Shown in pieces: positions 38,600 through 48,887 of a stretch of DNA of 64,000 nucleotides; within the stretch, counting starts at the first letter, position 1, and each line of letters starts with the position of its first letter. The stretch comes from Bacillus solimangrovi. Its GTDB lineage: Bacteria > Bacillota > Bacilli > Bacillales > Bacillaceae_N. The notes beneath the pieces are model-generated. The model was not told the origin of the DNA, did not search any database, and worked only from the letters and a program-made list of their open reading frames with translations. The DNA lies in the NCBI RefSeq assembly GCF_001742425.1, contig NZ_MJEH01000007.1, positions 1 to 64,000 on the forward strand, in the 5' to 3' direction. The position numbers and the translations under genes are program-made.

Positions 38600-41500
38600 A
38601 TGTCAGAAAGAAAAATTAATAAAATCCTCGTCGCAAACCGTGGAGAAATTGCCATCCGTGTTTTTCGTGCTTGTACAGAATTAGGAATTCGGACAGTTGC
38701 AGTATATTCGAAAGAAGATACAGGTTCATATCACCGTTATAAAGCAGATGAAGCATACCTCGTAGGAGAAGATAAAAAACCGATCGATGCATATCTAGAT
38801 ATTGAAGGAATTATTGAAATCGCCAAAGCGAATAATGTGGACGCCATTCATCCTGGTTACGGATTTTTGTCGGAAAATATTAAATTTGCTAGACGATGTG
38901 AAGAAGAGGGTATCATATTTATCGGGCCTGAAAGTAATCACCTTGAAATGTTTGGAGATAAGGTGAAGGCCCGTGAGCAAGCTATCAATGCAGACATTCC
39001 TGTTATTCCTGGTACAGATGGACCTGTAGACGGATTTGAAGAAGTAGAGGAATTTGGAGAAGCTCATGGTTATCCACTAATGGTTAAAGCTTCATTAGGT
39101 GGTGGTGGACGAGGCATGCGTATCGTCCGCAATAAGGAATCATTAAAAGAATCGTTCGAACGTGCAAAATCTGAAGCACAAGCAGCTTTTGGTTCAGATG
39201 AGATGTATGTTGAGAAATTCATCGAAAATCCAAAACATATTGAAGTGCAGATTCTTGGGGACAAACACGGTAATGTCGTTCACCTGTTTGAACGTGATTG
39301 CTCTGTTCAACGTCGACACCAAAAAGTTGTAGAAGTAGCACCAAGTGTATCACTTAGTGCAGATCTTCGTGATCGTATTTGTGATGCTGCAGTTAAACTT
39401 ATGCAAAATATCGATTATGTGAATGCTGGGACGGTAGAATTTCTAGTAACGAATGATGACTTTTTCTTTATAGAAGTTAACCCACGTGTCCAAGTAGAGC
39501 ACACAATTACAGAAATGGTAACAGGGATTGATATCGTACAATCACAAATTTTAATTTCTGAAGGATTTGAGTTACATAGTAAAGAATTGGCAATTCCAAC
39601 ACAAGATAAGATCGTAACAAACGGATATGCTATTCAATCCCGTGTGACAACAGAGGATCCACAAAATAATTTCATGCCAGATACTGGTAAAATAATGGCG
39701 TATCGAAGTGGTGGTGGATTTGGAGTTCGTCTTGATGCAGGAAATAGTTATCAAGGTGCTGTAATTACACCATACTATGATTCTTTGTTAGTGAAATTAA
39801 GCACATGGGCATTATCATTTGACCATGCTGTATCAAAAATGATTCGAAATTTACGGGAATTCCGTATTCGTGGAATTAAAACGAATATAGCCTTTTTAGA
39901 GAACGTTGTTAATCATCAAGATTTCCGAACAGGTAACTATAATACATCGTTTATTGATTCGGCACCAGAGTTATTTGTTTTTCCTAAACGTCATGACCGT
40001 GGAACTAAGATGTTATCCTTCATTGCAAATACAACAATCAATGGTTTCGAAGGTGTAGAAAAAGAGAAAAAACCAGTATTTGATAAACCGAGAATGCCTG
40101 GTGTTAAGATGAGTGAGCCAATTGCGGCAGGTACGAAACAAATCTTAGATGAACATGGTCCAGAAGGGCTAGCTAAATGGTTAAAAGATCAAAAAGAAGT
40201 ATTGCTGACGGATACAACGTTCAGGGATGCACATCAGTCATTGCTTGCAACACGTTTGCGTTCTCGTGATTTGATTCAAATTGCTGAACCGACTGCACGA
40301 CTACTTCCTAATTTGTTCTCTGTTGAAATGTGGGGAGGCGCAACCTTTGATGTTTCCTATCGTTTCTTGAAAGAAGATCCGTGGAAACGCCTAATAAAAA
40401 TGAGAGAAAAAATGCCAAATGTTTTGTTCCAAATGTTATTACGAGCTTCAAACGCGGTTGGATATAAAAATTACCCAGACAATCTGATTGAAGAATTTGT
40501 ACAAAAATCAGCAGATGCAGGTATTGATGTATTCCGTATTTTCGATAGCTTGAACTGGGTTGACGGAATGAAAGTAGCAATTGAAGCAGTAAGAAAAACG
40601 GGTAAAGTTGCTGAAGCAACAGTGTGTTATACAGGTGATATTTTAGATCCATCCAGAAGTAAATATGATTTAGAATATTATAAGAAGATTGCAAAAGAGC
40701 TTGAAGATGCAGGCGCACACATTCTTGGAATTAAAGATATGGCAGGATTATTGAAACCACAAGCAGCTTTTGAGCTTATTTCAGCTCTTAAAGAAACAAT
40801 CGATATTCCAATTCATTTGCATACGCATGACACGAGTGGTAATGGGATTTACACTTATGCAAGAGCAATTGAAGCGGGAGTTGATGTTGTTGACGTTGCA
40901 ACAAGTTCAATGGCAGGTTTAACATCTCAACCAAGTGCAAGTACATTGTGTTACGCACTTGAAGGGAATGATCGAAAGCCTAATATTGACATTAATGCCT
41001 ATGAAGAGCTTGGTCATTATTGGGAAGACGTTCGAAAATATTACAAACCATTCGAATCAGGAATGGTGGCACCTCATAGTGAAATCTATATGCATGAAAT
41101 GCCTGGTGGTCAATATTCAAACTTACAGCAACAAGCGAAAGCAGTGGGACTTGGCAATCGATGGGGAGAAGTTAAGGACATGTATCGACGCGTCAACATG
41201 TTATTTGGTGATGTTGTTAAGGTAACACCATCATCAAAAGTTGTTGGGGATATGGCATTATACATGGTACAAAATGATTTAATTGAAGACGATGTATATG
41301 AGCGTGGTGAAACGTTAGATTTCCCTGATTCAGTTGTTGAGTTATTCCAAGGATACCTTGGACAGCCTTATCAAGGTTTTCCAAAAGAGCTGCAGCAAGT
41401 TATTTTGAAGGGGAAAGAAGCAATAAATGTTCGACCTGGTGAATTACTCGAACCAGTTAATTTCACAGAAGTTCAAAAGGAGCTATTTAAGAAATTAGAC

Positions 41501-42043
41501 CGTCAAGTAACGAGCCATGATATAATTAGCTACGGATTATATCCAAAAGTATATATGGATTATCAAAGCTTCTATGATACGTATGGAGATATGTCAGTTT
41601 TGGATACACCAACATTCTTCTATGGAATGCGCCTAGGTGAAGAGATTGAAGTAGAGATTGAGCACGGAAAAACGTTAATTGTTAAGTTAGTCTCTATCGG
41701 TCATGCACAAGTAGATGGTACACGTGTTGTATATTTTGAATTTAATGGACAACCGCGAGAAGTAATTATAAAGGATAATAAAGTCCAAACAACTGTAGAA
41801 GTGAAAAAGAAAGCGGATAAGTCTAATCAAAACCACATTGGTGCATCCATGCCAGGTACAGTTATTAAAGTAGTATGTGAAAAAGGCGAAAAAGTGAAAA
41901 AAGGAGATCACCTCATCATTACTGAAGCTATGAAAATGGAAACGACAGTGCAAGCTCCGTTTGATGGAACAATTAAAGATATCCATGTAAATAATGGTGA
42001 AGCAATACAGACAGGTGATTTGTTAATTGAATTAGAGTCTTAA
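38600..42043 (+). CDS. pycA: Pyruvate carboxylase
   Basis: Biotin enzyme of 1147 residues carboxylating pyruvate to oxaloacetate for anaplerosis and gluconeogenesis. Biotin carboxylase at about 1-460 (KASLGGGGRGMR, EHTITEMVTGIDIVQSQ); carboxyltransferase from about 530 (TTFRDAHQSLLATRLR, HTHDTSGNG); PC tetramerisation/allosteric region; biotin carrier ending EAMKMETTV, biotin Lys near 1111. AGGAGG in the 15-bp gap from ftsW. Because PDH and PycA are both here, this segment holds both exits from pyruvate into the TCA cycle. Confidence 0.98.
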   Translation: MSERKINKILVANRGEIAIRVFRACTELGIRTVAVYSKEDTGSYHRYKADEAYLVGEDKKPIDAYLDIEGIIEIAKANNVDAIHPGYGFLSENIKFARRCEEEGIIFIGPESNHLEMFGDKVKAREQAINADIPVIPGTDGPVDGFEEVEEFGEAHGYPLMVKASLGGGGRGMRIVRNKESLKESFERAKSEAQAAFGSDEMYVEKFIENPKHIEVQILGDKHGNVVHLFERDCSVQRRHQKVVEVAPSVSLSADLRDRICDAAVKLMQNIDYVNAGTVEFLVTNDDFFFIEVNPRVQVEHTITEMVTGIDIVQSQILISEGFELHSKELAIPTQDKIVTNGYAIQSRVTTEDPQNNFMPDTGKIMAYRSGGGFGVRLDAGNSYQGAVITPYYDSLLVKLSTWALSFDHAVSKMIRNLREFRIRGIKTNIAFLENVVNHQDFRTGNYNTSFIDSAPELFVFPKRHDRGTKMLSFIANTTINGFEGVEKEKKPVFDKPRMPGVKMSEPIAAGTKQILDEHGPEGLAKWLKDQKEVLLTDTTFRDAHQSLLATRLRSRDLIQIAEPTARLLPNLFSVEMWGGATFDVSYRFLKEDPWKRLIKMREKMPNVLFQMLLRASNAVGYKNYPDNLIEEFVQKSADAGIDVFRIFDSLNWVDGMKVAIEAVRKTGKVAEATVCYTGDILDPSRSKYDLEYYKKIAKELEDAGAHILGIKDMAGLLKPQAAFELISALKETIDIPIHLHTHDTSGNGIYTYARAIEAGVDVVDVATSSMAGLTSQPSASTLCYALEGNDRKPNIDINAYEELGHYWEDVRKYYKPFESGMVAPHSEIYMHEMPGGQYSNLQQQAKAVGLGNRWGEVKDMYRRVNMLFGDVVKVTPSSKVVGDMALYMVQNDLIEDDVYERGETLDFPDSVVELFQGYLGQPYQGFPKELQQVILKGKEAINVRPGELLEPVNFTEVQKELFKKLDRQVTSHDIISYGLYPKVYMDYQSFYDTYGDMSVLDTPTFFYGMRLGEEIEVEIEHGKTLIVKLVSIGHAQVDGTRVVYFEFNGQPREVIIKDNKVQTTVEVKKKADKSNQNHIGASMPGTVIKVVCEKGEKVKKGDHLIITEAMKMETTVQAPFDGTIKDIHVNNGEAIQTGDLLIELES

Positions 42044-42048
42044 TTAAT

Positions 42049-42095
42049 AAAGGAGTGTCTCATAAGTAGTTTTAGTACTTAGAGACACTCCTTTT
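42049..42095 (+). terminator. Terminator of pycA
   Basis: AAAGGAGTGTCTC (42049-42061) pairs with GAGACACTCCTTT (42082-42094), with an inner AAGTA/TACTT stem. Confidence 0.88.
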
Positions 42096-42284
42096 CAATT
42101 GTAACAAAGTTAAAGAGTTTGTGTATTTAATCAAAATGAAGTCTTTCTCTTTCCCGTCAGTTGATTAGTTAAATAATAGTATTCAATTGAAATATGTTTT
42201 GAAGTGATTTAAGAGGATGTATCTTAAACATCATTCTACTATTAATAAAGTAAGAGTTAGTCGTAGAGAAACAATATAAAAAGT

Positions 42285-42318
42285 AAAACGCAGGAGTTTT
42301 CAAAACTCCTGCGTTTTT
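42285..42318 (-). terminator. Terminator of ctaA
   Basis: AACGCAGGAGTTTT pairs with AAAACTCCTGCGTT around two bases, A/T-tailed on both sides; ends leftward ctaA. Confidence 0.85.
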
Positions 42319-42368
42319 ATTAGAAAAATTGTTGTTATATAACACGTTAAACTGAATTACTTCTTTAG

Positions 42369-43298
42369 TTATGCTGCTCGATTTTGTTCTTTCTCGTTTT
42401 TGGAGCTACGATTTGCGAGTAGAACAAGATAACTTAAAACAGCAAAAGCACATGATACAAATAATGCATGCATTAATGGAATGACAATATAGTTCATTAA
42501 TGTAAACACAGTTGCGATGCCTGATAGAGCTTGTAAGCAAAGTAGAATAAATGTTGTCGTGATGCTATAAACAAGTACTTTTTGGTCACGATATTGTTTG
42601 TATACCTTAATCATCAGTACGAATGTCCAAACAAATAAAATAAGTGCCGCTAGTCGGTGTCCCATTTGTACCCATTCATACATTGTTGCAGGTAGTGAAA
42701 AAGAACCATTTGTACATAATGGGAAGTCTTGACAAGCGAGTGAAGAATTCGTATGACGAACTAGTGCGCCAGTATATACGACAGCATACAAGTATACAAT
42801 TAGAGCGTATATTTGCATTCGCATTCCTTTAGCAATAACTACTGATTTAGCATCGAATTTTTTATCAACCTCAAAGATAAGCAACGTTAGTAGTAACACT
42901 GTAGCGAAAGAAATCAGTGAGATTCCAAAGTGTATTGCTAGAACTGTATCTGACTGGCCCCAAACTACGGCAGCAGCCCCGAACAATGCTTGGGCAATTA
43001 AGAAGATAACAGACATGCTAGCCAAAAATTTAGTTTCACGTATATGTCCAATACGTTTCCACGACCAAATCGCAAGAATAATTACTAGAATCCCCGCAGT
43101 TCCTGAAACAAGTCGGTGGCTTAATTCAATAATAAGTTCAAAAGTAATTTGCGAAGGGATTAATTCTCCATTACATAGTGGCCATGAATCCCCGCACCCA
43201 TCTCCAGAACCAGTTTTTGTCACAAGTGAGCCACCAATTAATACGAACAGCATAACAAAGGATGTGACTACTGCCAGAGCTTTAAATAGTTTTTGCAC
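42369..43298 (-). CDS. ctaA: Heme A synthase
   Basis: CtaA (309 residues, eight membrane segments) oxidises the C8 methyl of heme O to give heme A for the aa3/caa3 oxidase. The N-terminal GGSLVTKTGSGDGCGDSWPLC carries the conserved Cys pair, ELSHRLVS and MGHRLAALI supply heme-ligating His. I prefer the GTG at 43298: AGAAGGTGA is well placed upstream and similarity starts at that point (QKLFKALAVVTSFVMLFVLIGG). An ATG six codons earlier has no binding site. Divergent from ctaB. Confidence 0.94.
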   Translation of the reverse strand: MQKLFKALAVVTSFVMLFVLIGGSLVTKTGSGDGCGDSWPLCNGELIPSQITFELIIELSHRLVSGTAGILVIILAIWSWKRIGHIRETKFLASMSVIFLIAQALFGAAAVVWGQSDTVLAIHFGISLISFATVLLLTLLIFEVDKKFDAKSVVIAKGMRMQIYALIVYLYAVVYTGALVRHTNSSLACQDFPLCTNGSFSLPATMYEWVQMGHRLAALILFVWTFVLMIKVYKQYRDQKVLVYSITTTFILLCLQALSGIATVFTLMNYIVIPLMHALFVSCAFAVLSYLVLLANRSSKNEKEQNRAA

Positions 43299-43618
43299 TT
43301 CAATCACCTTCTCCATAACAAATATAATCGATTATTTCTCATTAGACGTATTTCCTAGTTGTAAGCCTCTTTTATATTAACTGAAAACATTCATGATTAA
43401 AAGGTAGTCATGTTCAACTTTTATGTCCGATTTATTACAACTCTTCTAAGTTAATATTTAATATATTTATATAATCTTTCGAAAAAGAAAAAGTAACTTG
43501 TTTTTTTGTTGATAGTTTGTTAATAATGATATGATGGAATCTAGTGTCTATTTTAGAATAGAATTGAGAAAATTGTGTTTTAAAGTACAAACATCATTTT
43601 AATGCCAATAGAGAGTAT

Positions 43619-43680
43619 CTTTGTGCTAATAAATGGGCTAAAATGAGAATTGTGAAATCTTTTTGTGCAAATTGTGTCTA
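43619..43680 (+). promoter_or_regulatory. Cluster of TTGTG boxes resembling ResD sites
   Basis: TTTGTGCTAA, ATTGTGAAAT, TTTGTGCAAA and ATTGTGTCTA, the last three spaced about 10-13 bp apart; another at about 43574. The ResD consensus is near TTTGTGAAT, and ResD is known to activate ctaA in B. subtilis. Confidence 0.45.
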
Positions 43681-43803
43681 ACTGTAAAAGAATGTTCAAA
43701 AATTACACCCCAGAAATAGATAAAGTATGTTTTAATGGAAAGAAGAAGGATGATAGGTATTGTAAATAATATACTATTATCATGAAATGTACGGGAACGA
43801 CCT

Positions 43804-43835
43804 CAATCTGTGTCGGGGGACGAAAGAACAGATTG
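43804..43835 (+). promoter_or_regulatory. Hairpin in the ctaB leader
   Basis: CAATCTGT (43804-43811) pairs with ACAGATTG (43828-43835); inside, GTC pairs with GAC around a G-run, leaving a GAAAGA bulge. No known riboswitch fits. Confidence 0.35.
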
Positions 43836-43866
43836 TAAGGGATGGGGAGTAAAGGAGGAATTTATA

Positions 43867-44799
43867 ATGAGTAATCCGAGGACGATAGACAGCACTGCTG
43901 ATCAAATGATCGAGAATCGCCCTCAAGTTAGTGCACGCACCAACCTTTGGGGGGATTTTCTTGCGCTTATTAAAGTTGGGATTATTAATTCTAATTTAAT
44001 AACAACGTTTACAGGGCTTTGGTTAGCCTTACATTATACGAATCAGGATTTCATAGCGAATATCGACAATGTATTATTCGCAATATTTGGTACAGCCCTT
44101 GTAATTGCTGGCGGTTGCACATTGAATAATTATTATGATAGAGATATTGATCATATTATGGAGAGGACTAAAAACCGCCCAACTGTAACAGGTAATATTA
44201 GTTTGACAAAAGTATTAACAATGGGTATCGGATTTACAATACTCGGTACAGTTTTATTGGCTTTTGCATCTATAACTGCCGCTATCTTTGGTCTAATTGG
44301 TTTCTTCAGTTATGTCGTTCTTTACACGATGTGGTCGAAACGTAGATTCACACTAAATACGATTGTAGGAAGTATCTCAGGAGCAGTTCCGCCATTAATT
44401 GGTTGGGCAGCGATTGATTCTTCTCTACATCCAGTCGCATGGGTTTTATTTTTAATCGTCTTTATTTGGCAAACTCCGCACTTCTTAGCACTTGCTATGA
44501 AAAAGTGTGAAGATTACCGTGCAGCAGGTATTCCAATGTTACCAGTTGTTCACGGGTTTGCATTTACAAAACGCCAAATTATTATATATGTTATTTGTTT
44601 ATTACCAGTTCCATTCTACTTATCTTCTCTTGGATTAGTATATGTAATCATCGCTGGTATTTTAGGTTTTGGATGGGTTGCATTATCAATAGCAGGCTTC
44701 TATATGAAAGATGATTTGAAGTGGGCGACAATGATGTTTATTTATTCATTAAACTATTTAACAATTTTATTCGTAGCGATGGTAGTTGTGACAATATAA
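43867..44799 (+). CDS. ctaB: Protoheme IX farnesyltransferase (heme O synthase)
   Basis: A 310-residue UbiA-family prenyltransferase, about eight or nine membrane segments, adding farnesyl to heme B. The first Asp-rich motif [18 protein letters not shown] near 95 binds Mg and farnesyl diphosphate. The ATG at 43867 has AAAGGAGG upstream. First gene of a ctaBCDEF run; 154 bp separate it from ctaC with no clear terminator. Confidence 0.95.
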   Translation: MSNPRTIDSTADQMIENRPQVSARTNLWGDFLALIKVGIINSNLITTFTGLWLALHYTNQDFIANIDNVLFAIFGTALVIAGGCTLNNYYDRDIDHIMERTKNRPTVTGNISLTKVLTMGIGFTILGTVLLAFASITAAIFGLIGFFSYVVLYTMWSKRRFTLNTIVGSISGAVPPLIGWAAIDSSLHPVAWVLFLIVFIWQTPHFLALAMKKCEDYRAAGIPMLPVVHGFAFTKRQIIIYVICLLPVPFYLSSLGLVYVIIAGILGFGWVALSIAGFYMKDDLKWATMMFIYSLNYLTILFVAMVVVTI

Positions 44800-44953
44800 G
44801 TCATTTCTTTAATTTAATATCGCATGAATTGTATGTTTCTTGGACATACATGGGTAAAAGTATTACTATTTTCGGTTATAATTTCTTTTCTAGTGATAGA
44901 AAAGAATTATAATAATAAATTTAAACTATTTAAAAGAAAGTGGGGTAAGAGGG

Positions 44954-46003
44954 ATGAAATCATCTATGCCAAAGTTGCGTATCTTTGCTACAGTAGCAAT
45001 GTTAGCGCTTCTTTTGTCCGGTTGTTCCGGGAAGCCGTATCTATCAACACTTCAACCTTCAGGTGAAAGTGCAGAGTTGTTGCTTGATTTAATGCTTCTC
45101 GCAACGGGCATTATGACATTCGTTGTCATTGTTGTAACAGTAATCTTTATTTATGTTTCTATACGTTTCCGTAGAAACAAACAGAACGAAAACGACATTC
45201 CGAAACAAATTGAAGGAAATCACAAGCTTGAGATCTTATGGACTGTTATTCCAATTATCTTGTTGTTAATTCTCGCAGTACCTACTATTGCAGCTACTTT
45301 CAAACTTGATGTTACGGAAGATACTGTAATCCCAGAGGATGCTGAGCAAATTAATGTTATGGCTAAGCTTTATTGGTGGGAGTTTGAATATGAGGATGAT
45401 AAAATTGTCACTTCTCAAGATTTAGTTATCCCAGCAGGTGAACGTGTTTACTTTAAGCTAAAAGCTGGCGATGTAAAACATGCATTCTGGATTCCTGCAA
45501 TTGCTGGTAAGATTGATACAAACACAGATAACACGAATAGAATGTGGGTTCAAGCAAATGAACCTGGCCTATTCTACGGTAAATGTACTGAGCTATGTGG
45601 TCCGTCACATGCATTAATGGACTTTAAAGTACGTGTACTTGCAAAAGACGAATACGAACAGTGGAAGAAAAATATGCTTGAGCCAGCAGCTGAACCAACT
45701 ACTGAATTAGCTGTGCAAGGTCAAGAAATCTTCAATCAAAGTTGTATTGGATGTCACGCGGTTGAATCACAAGACCCACGTCCTGTAGAAGCACGTTTGG
45801 CTCCTAACCTTTCCAACTTTGCTGATCGTGAAGTTATTGCTGGTATTTTAGAGCACAACCCTGAAGAGTTGAAAAAATGGTTGAAAGATCCTGAAACTCT
45901 AAAACCAGGTAACAAAATGACAAACACATACGCACCTCTTAACGATCAAGAGTTAGACGCTCTTACAGAATACTTATACACGTTAACAAAAGAACAAAAA
46001 TAA
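44954..46003 (+). CDS. ctaC: Cytochrome c oxidase subunit II with fused cytochrome c (caa3 type)
   Basis: A 349-residue lipoprotein (LLSGC, Cys near 23). Two membrane segments precede the cupredoxin domain with the CuA site: HAFWIPAIAG near 176, then the CTELCGPSHALM segment near 213-226. The C-terminal class I cytochrome c has CIGCH near 261 and a later Met ligand (NKMTNTY). The fused heme makes this a caa3 oxidase. AGAGGG abuts the ATG; a GGGG lies at normal distance. Confidence 0.95.
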   Translation: MKSSMPKLRIFATVAMLALLLSGCSGKPYLSTLQPSGESAELLLDLMLLATGIMTFVVIVVTVIFIYVSIRFRRNKQNENDIPKQIEGNHKLEILWTVIPIILLLILAVPTIAATFKLDVTEDTVIPEDAEQINVMAKLYWWEFEYEDDKIVTSQDLVIPAGERVYFKLKAGDVKHAFWIPAIAGKIDTNTDNTNRMWVQANEPGLFYGKCTELCGPSHALMDFKVRVLAKDEYEQWKKNMLEPAAEPTTELAVQGQEIFNQSCIGCHAVESQDPRPVEARLAPNLSNFADREVIAGILEHNPEELKKWLKDPETLKPGNKMTNTYAPLNDQELDALTEYLYTLTKEQK

Positions 46004-46025
46004 CATTAAAGGGAGGTAACGATTG

Positions 46026-47897
46026 ATGAATTCGTTGGCCCAAAAACAGGGTATCGGCGCTATTATTTGGGACTACTTAACAACAGTAGACCATAAGAAG
46101 ATTGCGAAGTTATACCTATTTAGCGGATTGCTTTATTTTGTTGTCGGTGGAATCGAAGCATTACTGATTCGTTTACAGTTAATGTTTCCGATGAATGATT
46201 TACTTGTTGGTCGTACATTTAATGAAGTTATTACAGCACACGGTGTTACCATGTTATTCTTTGTTGCAATGCCATTGGTATTTGCACTAGGTAACTTAGT
46301 CTTACCATTACAAATTGGAGCACGTGATGTTGCATTTCCATTCTTAAATTCACTTGGTTTTTGGTTATTTTTCTTTGGTGCATTATTTTATAATGTAGGT
46401 TGGTTTATGGGTGACATGCCAGCTGCAGGTTGGACTTCATATGCATCACTATCAATGGATGACCCAACACGTGGTGTAGACTTTTACGTTATCGGGTTAC
46501 AAATAGGTGGTATAGGTTCATTAATTGGTGCAATTAACTTTATCGCAACTGTTGTTACGATGCGTGCACCAGGTATGACATTCATGCGTATGCCATTATT
46601 TACTTGGACAATTTTTATGTCATCAGTAATGATTTTATTTGCATTCCCTCCATTAACAGTTGGCTTGTTCTTATTATTCTTTGATCGCTTATTTAATGGA
46701 GCATTTTTTAACGAAGTACTTGGTGGAAACACTATTATTTATGAGCACTTATTCTGGATCTTTGGTCATCCTGAAGTATACATCTTAGTACTTCCAGCGT
46801 TTGGAGCTTTCTCTGAGATTGTTGCAGTATTCTCTCGTAAACGTCTATTTGGTTATACTGCAATGGTATTTGCTGTATCAATCATCGGTTTCTTAGGTAT
46901 GATGGTATGGGCTCACCACTTATTCACAGTAGGTTTAGGTCCAGTGGCAAATTCAATCTTCTCGGTAGCTACAATGGCTATTGCCGTACCAACGGGAATA
47001 AAAATTTTCAACTGGTTATTTACGATGTGGGGCGGAAACATTAAGTTTACGACGCCTATGTTATACACTGTTTGGTTTATTCCAACATTCGTAATGGGTG
47101 GAGTAACTGGGGTTATGCTTGCATCAGGCCCAGCTGACTACCAATTCCATGATACTTATTTCGTAGTAGCTCACTTCCACTATGTAATCGCTGGTGGTGT
47201 AGTATTAGGTTTATTCGCTGGTCTACATTATTGGTGGCCAAAAATGTTTGGTGTTATGCTAAGTGATAAAGTCGGAAAGATTTCTTTCTGGTTATGGTAC
47301 ATCGGTTTCCACTTAACATTCTTCATTCAACACTTTGTTGGTATGTGGGGAATGCCGCGTCGAGTTTACACATACTTACCAGATCAAGGTTGGGATGCTG
47401 CAAACTTTATTAGTTCAATCGGCGCATTAGTTATGACTCTTTCAGTAATCGTAATGGTTTCAAACTTTGTTTGGAGTTGGTTTGCTGGTGAGAAAGCAGA
47501 AGGAGACGCTTGGGGCGATGGTCGTACGCTTGAGTGGGCAATTCCATCTCCACCACCAGAATATAACTTTATCCAAACTCCACTAGTACGTGGTATTGAT
47601 GCGTTATGGATTGAAAAAATGGAAGGCGATGGTAAAATGAAACCAGCTGAAAAAATTGGTGACATTCATATGCCAAACGGTTCAATTCTTCCATTAATTA
47701 TGTCATTAGGTCTATTTATTTCTGGATTTGGATTCATGTTCCATGATTTGGGTACAAATAAGCTTGCATTAGCTGCAGCTATCGGTGGTTTAGTAATCAC
47801 GTTAGGATGTATGTTTGTACGCTCAATTAAGGATGATTTCGGGTATCATATTCATAAAGAAGACCTTGAGCGTGATGCGAAAGGGGCGAATGCATAA
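46026..47897 (+). CDS. ctaD: Cytochrome c oxidase subunit I (caa3 type)
   Basis: Catalytic subunit, 623 residues, at least twelve membrane segments. Low-spin heme ligand in TAHGVTM; CuB ligands in GHPEVYILVLPAFG, with the Tyr that cross-links to His, and in WAHHLFTVG; heme a3 and a ligands in HDTYFVVAHFHYVIAGG. The extra C-terminal portion fits SoxM-type subunit I plus a piece of III. The ATG at 46026 is chosen over TTG 3 nt earlier for spacing to GGAGG. Its last base overlaps ctaE. Confidence 0.97.
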   Translation: MNSLAQKQGIGAIIWDYLTTVDHKKIAKLYLFSGLLYFVVGGIEALLIRLQLMFPMNDLLVGRTFNEVITAHGVTMLFFVAMPLVFALGNLVLPLQIGARDVAFPFLNSLGFWLFFFGALFYNVGWFMGDMPAAGWTSYASLSMDDPTRGVDFYVIGLQIGGIGSLIGAINFIATVVTMRAPGMTFMRMPLFTWTIFMSSVMILFAFPPLTVGLFLLFFDRLFNGAFFNEVLGGNTIIYEHLFWIFGHPEVYILVLPAFGAFSEIVAVFSRKRLFGYTAMVFAVSIIGFLGMMVWAHHLFTVGLGPVANSIFSVATMAIAVPTGIKIFNWLFTMWGGNIKFTTPMLYTVWFIPTFVMGGVTGVMLASGPADYQFHDTYFVVAHFHYVIAGGVVLGLFAGLHYWWPKMFGVMLSDKVGKISFWLWYIGFHLTFFIQHFVGMWGMPRRVYTYLPDQGWDAANFISSIGALVMTLSVIVMVSNFVWSWFAGEKAEGDAWGDGRTLEWAIPSPPPEYNFIQTPLVRGIDALWIEKMEGDGKMKPAEKIGDIHMPNGSILPLIMSLGLFISGFGFMFHDLGTNKLALAAAIGGLVITLGCMFVRSIKDDFGYHIHKEDLERDAKGANA

Positions 47898-48517
47898 TGA
47901 ATATGGATAAACCATTTACTAAGGACAATTTTCCTGCTGAACCAGAAAAATCGTCGTTAGAAGGTAAAAATAAGTTTATCGGTTTTTGGCTTTTCCTTGG
48001 TGGAGAAACCGTATTATTCGCCGCTTTATTCGGTACGTTTCTAGCTTTACGTAATTCATTCGCTAATGGACCTACTGCAGATGAGTTGTTTCAATTACCA
48101 TTAGTATTTGTAGCAACAATGATTTTATTATCAAGTAGTTTAACGAGTGTATATGCAATGTACCATATGAAAAATAATGACTTTGGTAAAATGAAGCTAT
48201 GGTTATGGATTACTTGGTTCCTTGGTTTATCATTCCTTATCTTAGAGGTTTATGAGTTTAATCATTATATTCATGAAGGTTTGACGTATACTACTAGTGC
48301 ATTCGGTTCTGCATTCTATACACTTGTAGGTACTCACGGAGGTCACGTATTCTTCGGTCTTTTATGGATTGGAACGTTGTTGATTCGTAACAGTAAGCGA
48401 GGTATTACTCCATATACAGCGCCTAAGTATTACTTAGCAAGTCTTTACTGGCACTTTATTGATGTTGTATGGGTATTCATCTTTACAGCTGTATACTTAA
48501 TGGGAAAGGTGGGTTAA
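47897..48517 (+). CDS. ctaE: Cytochrome c oxidase subunit III
   Basis: A 206-residue protein with five membrane segments. FIGFWLFLGGETVLFAALFG, GTHGGHVFFGLLWI and YWHFIDVVWVFIF are hallmarks. It starts in the TAATG overlap with ctaD, so translation is coupled. Confidence 0.96.
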   Translation: MNMDKPFTKDNFPAEPEKSSLEGKNKFIGFWLFLGGETVLFAALFGTFLALRNSFANGPTADELFQLPLVFVATMILLSSSLTSVYAMYHMKNNDFGKMKLWLWITWFLGLSFLILEVYEFNHYIHEGLTYTTSAFGSAFYTLVGTHGGHVFFGLLWIGTLLIRNSKRGITPYTAPKYYLASLYWHFIDVVWVFIFTAVYLMGKVG

Positions 48518-48520
48518 TGT

Positions 48521-48844
48521 ATGACTAATCAAGCTAACTCATCCCAAGGTTTAGAGTTCCGTAAGCAACGTAACAAGGATGAGATGAAACAACAAGTTGT
48601 TGTCTTTTCGCTTATGATTTTCTTTACACTCATTGCATTTGCCGCTGTTGCATTTGAAGCAATCACACCAATTTTCACAGCACCATTTATTTTAATTTTG
48701 GCTGTTGTGCAAGTGTTATTTCAATTGTATTATTTCATGCACATGAGTCATAAAGGACATGAGGTCCCAATTATCTTCATCTTTGGTGGAGTTTTTACAG
48801 CTATTATTATGGTAGCAGCCCTTTGCACAATTGTATGGTGGTAA
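48521..48844 (+). CDS. ctaF: Cytochrome c oxidase subunit IV
   Basis: A 107-residue protein with three membrane segments and YYFMHMSHKGHE, seen in caa3/bo3 small subunits. Ribosome binding site (AAAGGTGGG) within the end of ctaE. Last gene of the run before a strong terminator. Confidence 0.92.
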   Translation: MTNQANSSQGLEFRKQRNKDEMKQQVVVFSLMIFFTLIAFAAVAFEAITPIFTAPFILILAVVQVLFQLYYFMHMSHKGHEVPIIFIFGGVFTAIIMVAALCTIVWW

Positions 48845-48854
48845 TAGATGAAAG

Positions 48855-48887
48855 AAGAGTAACTGATCTAATCAGTTACTCTTTTTT
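48855..48887 (+). terminator. Terminator of the cta operon
   Basis: AAGAGTAACTGAT pairs with ATCAGTTACTCTT around three bases, then TTTT. Confidence 0.93.

Larger units (their letters stand above)
43299..43866. other. ctaA-ctaB divergent regulatory region
   Basis: 568 bp between divergent genes. Contains a SigA-like pair for ctaB (TTGTTG at 43506-43511, TATGAT at 43530-43535, 18-nt spacer), a cluster of TTGTG boxes (43574-43680), and a leader hairpin (43804-43835). The predicted ctaB leader is about 325 nt, long for a housekeeping gene. Confidence 0.55.

Noticed and set aside
44824-45066. An 80-codon frame between ctaB and ctaC
   Set aside because: It overlaps the ctaC start and signal peptide in another frame, and lacks a ribosome binding site.
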